NCBI RefSeq assembly: GCF_016862775.1
Contig: NZ_BONP01000006.1
Location: 1-64,000 of the forward strand
Reading direction: 5' to 3'
Source: Cellulomonas phragmiteti
GTDB taxonomy: Bacteria > Actinomycetota > Actinomycetes > Actinomycetales > Cellulomonadaceae
DNA: 64,000 nt
Program-made: the position numbers and the translations under genes
Shown here: piece after piece, positions 19,137 to 27,051 of the stretch
Layout of the letters: each line of letters opens with the position of its first letter
Position numbering within the stretch: the first letter of the stretch is position 1
Notes under the pieces: generated by a model
What the model saw: the letters and a program-made list of their open reading frames with translations, nothing else
Database searches by the model: none
What the model was told of the DNA's origin: nothing

Positions 19137-21047
19137 TCAGACGTACAGGGGCGTGAGCTCCGCGTACTCCTCGACGTCGCCGCCGCGCAGGACGACCTCG
19201 ATGATCTTGCGACCCAGCGGGTCCAGGTCGTCCGTCATGAACTGCTCGAGCTCGGAGCAGAAGAAGTCCGCGAGGATCTTCGCCCCCGCGTCGTACGCCT
19301 CGAGCCCGACCTGCGACTGGTACTCCGGCTGCAGGAGCGTCGGGCGGATCTGCTGGCCGTCGAGCTTGACGTCCTTGGGCCGGTAGCCGAACAGCGAGCA
19401 CCGCGCGGGCGTCAGGTGGTCGGGCTGGATGCGTCCGCCACCCCGCCGGGCCAGGTACTCGCGCGTGAGCCACTCGGCGGAGAACCCGACCTTGTACGCA
19501 CCGATGTGCTGGTTCGGGGTCAGCACGTAGCGCGTGCGGTCGTTCTCGACGATCTGGCGCAGCAGCAGGTTCGCGGCGGCCACCTTGGTGCCCGTGGAGA
19601 ACGGCCAGTACGAGCCGACGCCCTCGGCGACCATGCCACCGTGCTTGAGGGCCTTCTTGACGTCCTTGCTCTCCCCGATCGACGGGTTCTTGTCCCCGCG
19701 CGGGGCGATCAGGCGCCACACCCACGCCAGCGACGGCGGGATGATGTGCATCATCCCCATGATCCCGTAGGTGGGGTTCTCCCGCGTGCACAGCGGCATG
19801 CGGACGCCGAACGTGCGGACGTCGACCTCCTTGGGCTCGCAGATGACGTTCTTGACGAACGACCGCGGGATGACGACGCGCGGGTTGGGGCACCGCTTGC
19901 CGTTCGAGTCGAGCGTGTGCTCCCACGGCAGGGCCGTCGCGTCGGCGACCCCGTCGATCGACAGGAACAGCACCGGCTCCTCCGGCTGGATGACGGCGCG
20001 CTCGAACGCCGGGTCCTCGCCGTAGCTCGTCATGTTGTCGACGCGCACGAACCACCCGGCCTCGGCGTCGGCGACGACCAGGCGGCCGTTGCCCTTCTGC
20101 ACCGACGGGTGGCACAGGGTCATGTCGTCCGTCACCGGCGCGAGCGTCGACGTCTCGCCGAGGGTGATGTGGTACGGCTCGTCCCGGACCACGTTGGTGC
20201 CGACGAGGATGCGGCCGTCGTCCTCACGGCGGATCTCCTGGCACATCTCGGACTTGCCGCCGCCCGACGCGCCCTCGTGCATGATGACCGTCTCGTTCTC
20301 GTACGGGGTGGTCACCCGCACGCTCGACGCGTGCGCCGTGAGCCAGCCCTCCTGCTCGCCGATGTCGAGCAGGACGGAGAAGACGCCCTTCTTGGCGCTC
20401 GGGCCCGGGTAGAGGTTGTAGGCCCAGATCTCGTGCAGCTCGTGGGAGCGGTTGTGGACGACGACCTGCTTGCCGCCGAAGTGCGTGTGGCGGAACGGCG
20501 GCGCGACGTACAGCATCGACCGCGGGGTGAAGGGCCCGATCTCGTCGAACGTCACCCAGCCCTGCAGGTCGACCAGGGTCAGCGCGAAGAACGCGCTGTT
20601 CAGCGGGACGATCGCCAGGGAGGGGTAGCCGAACCGGGGGCCGCCGGCCTTGAAGGGCACGACGACGAGCTCCTGCGTGGCGAGCCACTCGAGCGTCTCG
20701 GTGCGCGTCGGGTCGAACTCCGCGTCGAACACGTCGCGGTAGCGCGGCTTGTCCGTCGGCAGGTCGTCGGCGATGCGCATGCAGTCCGGGTCGCGCCGGC
20801 GCATGTAGTCCTCGGGGTAGTTCACGGCGACGCCGTTGCGACAGCGCGTGACCGTCGCCTCCGGCACCATCGCACCGTCGACGTCGTACTCCACGGTGAA
20901 CGTGGGGCCGCCCTCAGGGCCCAGCGCGAGCTGGTAGAGCTCGGCGCGTGTCGCGGGGATCACCAGCCGGGGGCAGGCCTCCAGGACGGCGCGCACCTCG
21001 GGTGCAAGGGACACGTCCGCCAGGGGACCGGTCACGGTGACGCTCAT
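19137..21047 (-). CDS. DUF4914-family protein with HPr-kinase/PEPCK-like P-loop
   Basis: The 636-residue protein matches my memory of DUF4914, an uncharacterised family of about this length in clostridia and actinobacteria. Around residues 257-267 it has HEGASGGGKSEM, which fits the GxSGxGKSE P-loop of HPr kinase and resembles PEP carboxykinases; I infer a nucleotide-binding, perhaps kinase, activity. Other conserved-looking blocks are FRHTHFGGKQVVVHNRS, EIWAYNLYPGPS and IMGMMHIIPPSLAWVWRL. There is no signal peptide or clear membrane segment. The ATG at 21047 has AAGGAG eight bases upstream. It is transcribed alone, with its own promoter and terminator. Confidence 0.82.
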   Translation of the reverse strand: MSVTVTGPLADVSLAPEVRAVLEACPRLVIPATRAELYQLALGPEGGPTFTVEYDVDGAMVPEATVTRCRNGVAVNYPEDYMRRRDPDCMRIADDLPTDKPRYRDVFDAEFDPTRTETLEWLATQELVVVPFKAGGPRFGYPSLAIVPLNSAFFALTLVDLQGWVTFDEIGPFTPRSMLYVAPPFRHTHFGGKQVVVHNRSHELHEIWAYNLYPGPSAKKGVFSVLLDIGEQEGWLTAHASSVRVTTPYENETVIMHEGASGGGKSEMCQEIRREDDGRILVGTNVVRDEPYHITLGETSTLAPVTDDMTLCHPSVQKGNGRLVVADAEAGWFVRVDNMTSYGEDPAFERAVIQPEEPVLFLSIDGVADATALPWEHTLDSNGKRCPNPRVVIPRSFVKNVICEPKEVDVRTFGVRMPLCTRENPTYGIMGMMHIIPPSLAWVWRLIAPRGDKNPSIGESKDVKKALKHGGMVAEGVGSYWPFSTGTKVAAANLLLRQIVENDRTRYVLTPNQHIGAYKVGFSAEWLTREYLARRGGGRIQPDHLTPARCSLFGYRPKDVKLDGQQIRPTLLQPEYQSQVGLEAYDAGAKILADFFCSELEQFMTDDLDPLGRKIIEVVLRGGDVEEYAELTPLYV

Positions 21048-21148
21048 GGCAGCTCCTTCGCCTCGGGGACCGGGCGCGGTCAACCGTCGAGGCGCCACCC
21101 GGCGAGCAGTCCGGGCGACCGGACGGCCGCGGTCTGCTCTTTGCCAGG

Positions 21149-21177
21149 AGATTACGACCGGTGTGCGCGCTTGTGAC
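21149..21177 (-). promoter_or_regulatory. Candidate promoter of the DUF4914 gene
   Basis: On the minus strand GTCACA (21172-21177), a 17-bp spacer and TAATCT (21149-21154) form a -35/-10 pair, 95 bp before the start codon. The -10 is a good TANNNT match; the -35 matches 4 of 6. Confidence 0.4.
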
Positions 21178-21239
21178 GGGACCTTCGGGCCTGCCCACGG
21201 CCCCGGCCCCGGACGCCGGGCGGGCGATCCGGCCCGACG

Positions 21240-22172
21240 TCAGGCGCGGGGGGCGGGGTCCTGCGGCGGGTCGACGGGCGCCGTCCCGACGGCAGCCGGC
21301 GCCGCCCGCGGCCCGCGCCGCCGCCGGACAAGCAGGACGACGGCCGCGACCAGCGCACCGGCGACCAGCCAGGGCAGCAGCACCCCGACGACGACCAGGG
21401 CGCCGCGCACCGTCCCGAGGAACGCCGTCCACCCGGTCTCGAGGCCGTCGAGGAACGTGGCGGGCCCGGTCGCGACGGGCTCCGGCACCTGGTCGGGGGC
21501 GTGGATCTCGACGTGCACGGTGGACAGCGCGACCCGGTCCGCCAGGCGCGCCCGTTCCGAGCGCAGCCGCTCGAGGTCGGCCTGCCGCTCGGTCAGCGCC
21601 GCCTCGGCCTCGATGATGTCGCTGCTGGTCGCGGCGCGTGCCAGCAGGTCGGACATGCGCGCGACCGACAGCTCGGTCGCCGCGATCCGGGCGTCGAGGT
21701 CCTGGGCGGCGCCCGTCACGTTCTCGGTCTCGACCAGGAACTCCCGCACCTCGCCGATCCCGCCGAGGTCGTCCGTCAGGGTCGTCATCGCGCGGGCCGG
21801 GACGCGCAGCGTGAGGGTCGCGCTGCCGGGGTCGTCCGGATCGGTGCCCGAGCGCTCGTAGCGGGCGTCGACGTGCCCGTCGAGGCGCGTCACCAGCGCG
21901 ACCACGTCGTGCGCCGCGGCGACCGGGTCGGGCGCGACCATCGTCGCGCGGGCCGTCTGGACGACCTGCTGCGCGTCACTGCCGGACGCCTCGTCGGCGA
22001 CGTCGCTGCCGCGCGGTGCGCCGCCCTCGAGCCCGCCGCTCTCGAACCCGCCGCCGACGGCCTGGTCGCCGGCCTCCTGCACGGTGCTGCCGGCGTCGCC
22101 GGCGGCGCTGCAGCCGGCGAGGGCGGCGAGCACGGCGAGGGTGGCGACCAGGGTGCGGGTGCGTGTCGTCAT
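21240..22172 (-). CDS. DUF4349-domain lipoprotein
   Basis: The 310-residue protein has a lipoprotein signal (TLAVLAALAGC, Cys near residue 21), a Gly/Ser/Glu-rich linker, and the DUF4349 domain from about residue 67. That domain includes ATLTLRVPARAMTTLTDDL and a long coiled-coil helix (ERQADLERLRSERARLADRV). A membrane helix near 255-285 (VVVGVLLPWLVAGALVAAVVLLV) precedes a basic, cytosolic tail. Such proteins are membrane-anchored and of unknown role; some are linked to envelope stress. The ATG is 6 nt after TAGCGT. Confidence 0.88.
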   Translation of the reverse strand: MTTRTRTLVATLAVLAALAGCSAAGDAGSTVQEAGDQAVGGGFESGGLEGGAPRGSDVADEASGSDAQQVVQTARATMVAPDPVAAAHDVVALVTRLDGHVDARYERSGTDPDDPGSATLTLRVPARAMTTLTDDLGGIGEVREFLVETENVTGAAQDLDARIAATELSVARMSDLLARAATSSDIIEAEAALTERQADLERLRSERARLADRVALSTVHVEIHAPDQVPEPVATGPATFLDGLETGWTAFLGTVRGALVVVGVLLPWLVAGALVAAVVLLVRRRRGPRAAPAAVGTAPVDPPQDPAPRA

Positions 22173-22178
22173 GGCCGC

Positions 22179-22184
22179 ACGCTA
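22179..22184 (-). promoter_or_regulatory. -10-like TAGCGT of the DUF4349 gene (leaderless spacing)
   Basis: TAGCGT on the minus strand, then exactly 6 nt, then the ATG at 22172. No Shine-Dalgarno sequence. Confidence 0.5.
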
Positions 22185-22281
22185 GGGGCGTGCGGTCGAC
22201 GGCGGGCGGGAACGACGTGATCGTGACCGCCTCGACACCGGATCGCGCCCGCAGCGATGCCGGCGACCCCGGGCGGACGGG

Positions 22282-23142
22282 TCACACGACCGGCGCGGCC
22301 CCGGGCGGGAGGGGTCCCGGCGCGGTAACCGACACCCACAGGTGCGTGGCCGCGAACGCGCGCCACGGCCTCCACGCGAGGCCGGCCGCCGCCACGTCCC
22401 GGGGGTGCGGCACGCCCAGGGCGCAGCGCAGCACCAGGTCCCCCGACGGGAACGCGTCCCGGTCGCCGAGCGCCCGCAGCGCGACGACGTCCGCCGTCCA
22501 CGGGCCGATCCCGGGGACCGCCAGGAGCCTGCGGCGCACGTCGTCTCGGGGTGCGTCCGGGGTGAGCTCGAGCCCCGTGGTGCACGCGACGGCCAGCGCG
22601 TGCACGGCGCGGGCCCGGGCGTGCGGCACGCGCAGCACCTGCTGCAGCTCGACGGGGTCGACCTCCGCGACGTCGGCGGGCCGCGGGAAGGCGAGCAGGC
22701 CGGAGACGTGCCGGCGGCCGAACGCCGCGGCGAGCCGGCCGCCGGTCGTGCGCCCCGCGTGCAGCGACACCTGCTGGGTGAGGACGGCCTGCACGGCGGC
22801 CTCGAAGCCGTCGGGGTGGCCCAGGACGCGCAGGTCGGGACGCGCGGCCAGCAGCGGGCCCAGGACGGGGTCGGCCCGCCCGGCGTCGTGCACGGCCGCG
22901 AGGTCGTCCGCGAGCCCGAACCACCGCGCCGCGAGGCGCTCGAGGGCCGCCGCCGGGGCAGGGGCGTCCGGGAGCACGTCGACCCCGGTGGGGGTGACCA
23001 CCGCCGTCACCGCGACCGTCCCGGTGCCGAGGTCGACGAGCCGGCGCACGGTGCCGGCCGTGACGTCGACGACCTCCACGCCGGGCACCGCCCGCGCCGC
23101 CAGCGAGGCGAGCGCCGGCACGGGATCGAGGGGTGCGCGCAC
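22282..23142 (-). CDS. alkA: DNA-3-methyladenine glycosylase II (AlkA-like)
   Basis: This 286-residue base-excision glycosylase should remove alkylated purines. An AlkA-type N-terminal domain is followed by the helix-hairpin-helix GPD core: VLTQQVSLHAGRTTGGRL, then LLAVPGIGPWTADVVALRAL, and the catalytic Asp in DAFPSGDLVLRCALG. The ada/ogt functions found in some AlkA fusions are absent, but an ogt gene lies divergently 410 bp away. The GTG start at 23142 lies 6 nt after TAGCGT on the minus strand, indicating a probable leaderless transcript. Confidence 0.9.
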   Translation of the reverse strand: MRAPLDPVPALASLAARAVPGVEVVDVTAGTVRRLVDLGTGTVAVTAVVTPTGVDVLPDAPAPAAALERLAARWFGLADDLAAVHDAGRADPVLGPLLAARPDLRVLGHPDGFEAAVQAVLTQQVSLHAGRTTGGRLAAAFGRRHVSGLLAFPRPADVAEVDPVELQQVLRVPHARARAVHALAVACTTGLELTPDAPRDDVRRRLLAVPGIGPWTADVVALRALGDRDAFPSGDLVLRCALGVPHPRDVAAAGLAWRPWRAFAATHLWVSVTAPGPLPPGAAPVV

Positions 23143-23148
23143 GGCGTC

Positions 23149-23154
23149 ACGCTA
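23149..23154 (-). promoter_or_regulatory. -10-like TAGCGT of alkA (leaderless spacing)
   Basis: TAGCGT on the minus strand lies 6 nt before the GTG at 23142. Confidence 0.5.
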
Positions 23155-23416
23155 GCCGCGGCGGCGGTGTGTGTCGCCCGTCACACGAGGCAAAGGGCGG
23201 GTAGCGAACTGGTCGCATGTTCGAGATGCGGTGGTCACACGACGGTGCGATGCTCGTCCCGCACTCAGCCGATCGCGTCACCCGCGACCGGCCACCCGCG
23301 GGTCGCGAGCCACCGCACGCGCACCGCAGCACCACAGGGTCCGGCGAGAGCCGGACCGGCCCCTCGGGGCCAGGGAGCCTGCCACGCCTCGTGCCGGCGA
23401 GACGGCTCTCCCACCG

Positions 23417-23448
23417 GGTCCCGCCCCCCACGTCCGGGGGGCGGGACC
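23417..23448 (+). terminator. Strong GC hairpin upstream of ogt
   Basis: Arms ggtcccgcccccc (23417-23429) and ggggggcgggacc (23436-23448) pair perfectly over 13 bp around a 6-nt loop. There is no annotated gene upstream on the plus strand for it to terminate. Confidence 0.6.
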
Positions 23449-23540
23449 GGTCATGTCGGGGCCGTGGGTGGCTCTGGTCGGCCCTGGTGGGCCCTGGACG
23501 GCCGGGCGTGCCGTGGGCGACGCGTGTCGGTGGCCGGCGG

Positions 23541-23546
23541 CAGGAT
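23541..23546 (+). promoter_or_regulatory. -10-like CAGGAT of ogt (leaderless spacing)
   Basis: CAGGAT ends 6 nt before the first GTG (23553). It favours that GTG over the next one at 23556. Confidence 0.35.
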
Positions 23547-23552
23547 GGTGCC

Positions 23553-24071
23553 GTGGTGACGACGTACGCGGTGGTGCAGGCCCCGTTCGGGGCGGTGACG
23601 GTCGGGGTGGTCGACGGTGCCGTGACGGACGTCCGGTTCCCGCACGCCGACGGGTCGCCCGCCGCCCCGCCGGACGGGACGCGGGCCGCGCCGGGCGACG
23701 ACCCGGTGCTCCACGAGGCGGTGCGGCAGCTCGAGGCGTACCTGGCCGGGGAGCGGCGCGACTTCGACCTGCCGCTGCGCTACCGCGGCAGCCCCTTCCG
23801 GCAGCGGGTGTGGGAGGGCCTGCGGGCCGTGCCGTACGGCACGACGGCCACGTACGGCGCGTTGGCCACGTCGCTCGGGCTGGACCCGCGCACCACCGCC
23901 CGCGCGGTCGGCGCGGCCAACGGCGCCAACCACCTGCCGATCGTCGTGCCCTGCCACCGCGTGATCGGGGCGGACGGCACGCTCACCGGCTTCTCCGGCG
24001 GGATCGAGCGCAAGCGCGAGCTGCTGGCCCTCGAGGCCCGCGTCGCGTCCGGCGCGGGCACGCTGTTCTGA
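23553..24071 (+). CDS. ogt: Methylated-DNA--protein-cysteine methyltransferase
   Basis: The 172-residue suicide enzyme repairs O6-alkylguanine by moving the alkyl group to its own cysteine. The active site IVVPCHRVIGADG is intact near residues 129-141, and the DNA-binding HTH (PYGTTATYGALATSLGL...TARAVGAAN) precedes it. The N-terminal domain is short and degenerate, as usual for Ogt. Start: adjacent GTGs at 23553 and 23556; the first fits a leaderless transcript. Together with alkA it makes a compact alkylation-repair locus. Confidence 0.92.
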   Translation: MVTTYAVVQAPFGAVTVGVVDGAVTDVRFPHADGSPAAPPDGTRAAPGDDPVLHEAVRQLEAYLAGERRDFDLPLRYRGSPFRQRVWEGLRAVPYGTTATYGALATSLGLDPRTTARAVGAANGANHLPIVVPCHRVIGADGTLTGFSGGIERKRELLALEARVASGAGTLF

Positions 24072-24165
24072 CGGCCCGACCCGGGCGTCGCGGATGCGGA
24101 CCGCGCAGGTGGGTGCGACCGTGGCACGGGAACGACGGCACCACGAGCGACGGGACGGTGGAGCG

Positions 24166-25362
24166 GTGCGGGCACTGACGTGGCAGGGACGTGAGCAGGT
24201 ACGGGTCGAGGACGTCCCGGACCCGCGCATCGAGGAGCCGACCGACGCGGTGATCCGTGTGACGTCGACCGCCGTCTGCGGCTCGGACCTGCACCTCTAC
24301 TCGGTGCTCGGGGCCTTCCTCCAGCCGGGGGACGTGCTCGGCCACGAGGCGATGGGCGTCGTCGAGGAGGTGGGGGCCGAGGCGGGCACGCGCCTGCGGG
24401 TCGGTGACCGGGTCGTCGTCCCCTTCGGCATCGCCTGCGGCACCTGCCACATGTGCGCGCTCGGGCTGCAGAGCCAGTGCGAGACGACGCAGGTGCGCAG
24501 CACCGGCAAGGGCGCCGCGCTGTTCGGGTACACGTCCCTGTACGGCAGCGTCCCCGGCGGCCAGGCGCAGTACCTGCGGGTGCCGCAGGCGCAGTACGGC
24601 CCGGTCGTCGTGCCCGACGACGGCCGCCCCGACGAGACGTACCTCTACCTGTCCGACGTGCTGCCCACCGCGTGGCAGGCCGTCGAGTACGCGGACGTGC
24701 CGCCCGGCGGCACCGTCGTGGTCGTCGGCCTCGGCCCGGTGGGGCAGATGGCGGCGCGGATCGCGCTGCACCGCGGCGCCGAGCGCGTCATCGGCGTCGA
24801 CATCGTCGCGGAGCGGCTGCTCATGGCCTCACGGCACGGCGTGGACGTCATCGACGCGGCACGCACCGACGACGTGGTCGCCGCGGTGCGGGACCGCACG
24901 CACGGCCGCGGGGCGGACGCCGTCGTCGAGGCCGTCGGGATGGAGGCGCACGGGTCGCCGCTGGCCGCCGCAGGTCAGCGCGCGGCAGCGTTCCTGCCCG
25001 ACACGCTGGCGCGCCCCCTCATCGAGAAGGCGGCCGTGGACCGCATGGCCGCGCTGCACACCGCGATCGCCGTGGCCCGGCGCGGGGCGACGGTCTCCGT
25101 CGTCGGCGTGTACGGCGGTGCGCTCGACCCGATCCCGATGATGGACGTCTTCGACCGTCAGCTCACCCTGCGGTTCGGTCAGGCGAACGTGCGGCGCTGG
25201 TACGACGACCTGCTGCCCCTGGTGACCGACCCCGCCGACCCGCTCGCCGTGGCCGACCTGCGCACGCACCGGGTGCCGCTCGAGCAGGCGCCGCAGGCGT
25301 ACGACGTGTTCCAGCGCAAGGCCGACGGGTGCATCAAGGTCGTCCTGGACCCCGCCGCGTGA
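24166..25362 (+). CDS. Zinc-dependent alcohol dehydrogenase family protein
   Basis: The 398-residue medium-chain dehydrogenase is of the formaldehyde/glutathione-independent type. Catalytic zinc ligands are visible in AVCGSDLHLYS and GHEAMGVV, and structural zinc cysteines in CGTCHMCALGLQSQC. The Rossmann motif is VVVVGLGPVGQMAARIA near residue 187. C-terminal MDVFDRQLTLRFGQANVRRW is typical of the family. The substrate cannot be told; formaldehyde or short alcohols are possible. The GTG at 24166 has GGTGGAG just upstream. The next gene follows after 28 bp in the same direction. Confidence 0.88.
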   Translation: MRALTWQGREQVRVEDVPDPRIEEPTDAVIRVTSTAVCGSDLHLYSVLGAFLQPGDVLGHEAMGVVEEVGAEAGTRLRVGDRVVVPFGIACGTCHMCALGLQSQCETTQVRSTGKGAALFGYTSLYGSVPGGQAQYLRVPQAQYGPVVVPDDGRPDETYLYLSDVLPTAWQAVEYADVPPGGTVVVVGLGPVGQMAARIALHRGAERVIGVDIVAERLLMASRHGVDVIDAARTDDVVAAVRDRTHGRGADAVVEAVGMEAHGSPLAAAGQRAAAFLPDTLARPLIEKAAVDRMAALHTAIAVARRGATVSVVGVYGGALDPIPMMDVFDRQLTLRFGQANVRRWYDDLLPLVTDPADPLAVADLRTHRVPLEQAPQAYDVFQRKADGCIKVVLDPAA

Positions 25363-25390
25363 CCGCCCGCACCGACCCCCGGGGGTCCCG

Positions 25391-26425
25391 GTGAGGGTCG
25401 TCGTCGTCGGGGCCAGCGGCAACGTCGGCACGGCCGTCCTGCGCCGCCTCGCGCAGGACACGACCGTGACGTCGGTCGTGGCGGTGGCGCGGCGCACGCC
25501 CCGGCAGCCCCCGCCCCCGCCGTACGACGTCGCGACGTGGGTGTCGTGCGACATCGGCGCCCACGACGCGGACACCGGGGTCGGTGACGCGCTCGCGGCC
25601 GCCTTCGCCGGGGCGGACGCGGTCGTGCACCTCGCGTGGGCCATCCAGCCCAGCCACGACCGCCACCGGCTGCGGGCGACCAACGTCGTGGGCTCCCGGC
25701 GTGTCGTGCAGGCGGTCGCCCGGGCGGGGGTGCCGCACCTGGTCGTCGCGTCGTCCGTGGGCGCGTACTCGCCGTCCCCGGGGGACACGCCCCGCGACGA
25801 GTCCTGGCCGACGGACGGCGTCCGCTCGTCGTCCTACAGCGTGGACAAGGCCACGGTCGAGACCCTGCTGGACCGTGCGGAGGCGTCGACCGGTGCGGTG
25901 GTCGCACGGCTGCGCCCCGCGCTGGTGTTCCAGCACGACGCGGGGCACGAGATCACCCGCTACTTCCTCGGCCCGCTGGTCCCCGCACGGCTGCTCGACG
26001 GTCGCGTGCCCGTGCTGCCGTGGCCGCGGGGTCTGCGTCTGCAGGCGGTGCACGCCGACGACCTCGCGGACGCGGTCCGCGAGGTGGTCGTGCGGCAGGC
26101 GCGCGGTGCGTTCAACCTCGCCGGGCCCGGGATCGTGCGCGGCCCGGACGCCGCCGCGCTGGTGGCCCGGGCGCGCCTGCAGGAGGTCCCTTTCGGAGTC
26201 GCACGCGCCGCGGTGGCCGCCGGGTGGCGTGCCCGGGCGGTGCCCGTGGGTCCCGGCTGGCTCGACATGGCGATGGCGGCGCCGGTGCTCGACACCACGC
26301 GCGCCGAGCGCGAGCTGGACTGGCGGCCCCGGGTCAGCGGCGTCCAGGCCCTGCACGCGATGGTCAGGGGAGTCGCCGCCGGGGCGGGCACCGCGGGCCC
26401 GCCGCTGCGTGCTCGCGGCGGCTGA
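25391..26425 (+). CDS. NAD-dependent epimerase/dehydratase family protein
   Basis: The 344-residue extended short-chain dehydrogenase has an N-terminal nucleotide motif VVVVGASGNVGTAVLRRLA, a middle ATNVVGSRRVVQA with VVASSVGAYSPS, and the catalytic YxxxK in SSYSVDKAT. The C-terminal half has RLRPALVFQ and the family motif AVHADDLADAV. Such proteins reduce or epimerise nucleotide sugars or other small molecules; the substrate is not evident. It follows the zinc dehydrogenase by 28 bp and may share its transcript. Confidence 0.85.
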   Translation: MRVVVVGASGNVGTAVLRRLAQDTTVTSVVAVARRTPRQPPPPPYDVATWVSCDIGAHDADTGVGDALAAAFAGADAVVHLAWAIQPSHDRHRLRATNVVGSRRVVQAVARAGVPHLVVASSVGAYSPSPGDTPRDESWPTDGVRSSSYSVDKATVETLLDRAEASTGAVVARLRPALVFQHDAGHEITRYFLGPLVPARLLDGRVPVLPWPRGLRLQAVHADDLADAVREVVVRQARGAFNLAGPGIVRGPDAAALVARARLQEVPFGVARAAVAAGWRARAVPVGPGWLDMAMAAPVLDTTRAERELDWRPRVSGVQALHAMVRGVAAGAGTAGPPLRARGG

Positions 26426-26457
26426 CCCGACCGGGTGCGCGCAGGCCACTCGCACGG

Positions 26458-26463
26458 CACGCT
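26458..26463 (+). promoter_or_regulatory. -10-like CACGCT (leaderless spacing)
   Basis: CACGCT ends 6 nt before the ATG at 26470. The first base departs from TANNNT. Confidence 0.3.
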
Positions 26464-26469
26464 GGGCCC

Positions 26470-26994
26470 ATGACGTCGCCCGAGACCGCCGAGGTGAGCA
26501 CCGACCCCGACCGCCACGTCCTGGGCTCCCCGGACGCGCCCGTCACGGTCGTCGAGTACGGCGACCTGGAGTGCCCGTACTGCCGGGACGCCGAGCCGGT
26601 GCTGCGCCGGCTCGTCGAGGAGTCCGCCGGGCGCGTGCGCCTGGTCTGGCGGCACCTGCCGCTGTTCCAGGTGCACCCCCACGCGCTGGCCGCGGCGCTC
26701 GCGGTCGAGGCCGCGGGCGCCCACGGGCAGTTCTGGGAGATGCAGCGGCTGCTGTTCGCGCACCAGGACGCGTTGACGGACGACGACCTCGCCGGGTACG
26801 CCCGGGAGCTGGGGCTGGATCCCGAGGACGTCGTCGGCGAGCCGGCGGACCGCTACGCGCGTGCGGTCCAGGCGGACTACGAGGGCGGCCTGGAGCTCGA
26901 CGTCCCCGGCACGCCGACGCTGCTCGTCGACGGCGTGCGCTACCGGGGGCCGATCGAGCTCGGCGCCCTGCGCGCGGTCGTCGACGCGGTGTGA
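26470..26994 (+). CDS. DsbA-like thioredoxin-fold protein (NhaA-associated type)
   Basis: The 174-residue protein has the thioredoxin active site in VVEYGDLECPYCRDAEPVL (CPYC near residues 36-39), a helical insertion rich in AAALAVEAAGAHGQFWEM, and the cis-proline strand DVPGTPTLLVDGVRY. No signal peptide is present, so it is not a typical exported DsbA. From memory, its sequence pattern (VWRHLPL-FQVHPHA, FWEMQ-LL-HQDAL) closely resembles the DsbA domain fused to the C-terminus of NhaA in other actinobacteria. An unfused nhaA lies 930 bp downstream on the other strand. Confidence 0.85.
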   Translation: MTSPETAEVSTDPDRHVLGSPDAPVTVVEYGDLECPYCRDAEPVLRRLVEESAGRVRLVWRHLPLFQVHPHALAAALAVEAAGAHGQFWEMQRLLFAHQDALTDDDLAGYARELGLDPEDVVGEPADRYARAVQADYEGGLELDVPGTPTLLVDGVRYRGPIELGALRAVVDAV

Positions 26995-27051
26995 CGACCG
27001 TCGCGCAGCCCGGTCGCGGCGGCGCCCCGCGCGGTGCGCGACGATGAGGGG

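Larger units (their letters stand above)
23143..23552 (+). other. Non-coding, hairpin-rich gap between alkA and ogt
   Basis: No convincing gene lies on either strand in these 410 bp. Besides both promoters it holds several potential hairpins: tccggc-gaga-gccgga (a GNRA-like loop) at about 23339-23354, ggcccc/ggggcc just after it, and a very strong terminator-like stem at 23417-23448. The terminator sits before ogt, so it must end an upstream plus-strand RNA or attenuate the ogt leader. I match it to no riboswitch or small RNA family. Confidence 0.5.

Noticed and set aside
23206-23222. GAAC-N9-GTTC before ogt as a LexA/SOS box
   Set aside because: Actinobacterial SOS boxes have a 4-bp spacer (GAAC-N4-GTTC); nine bases is too long.
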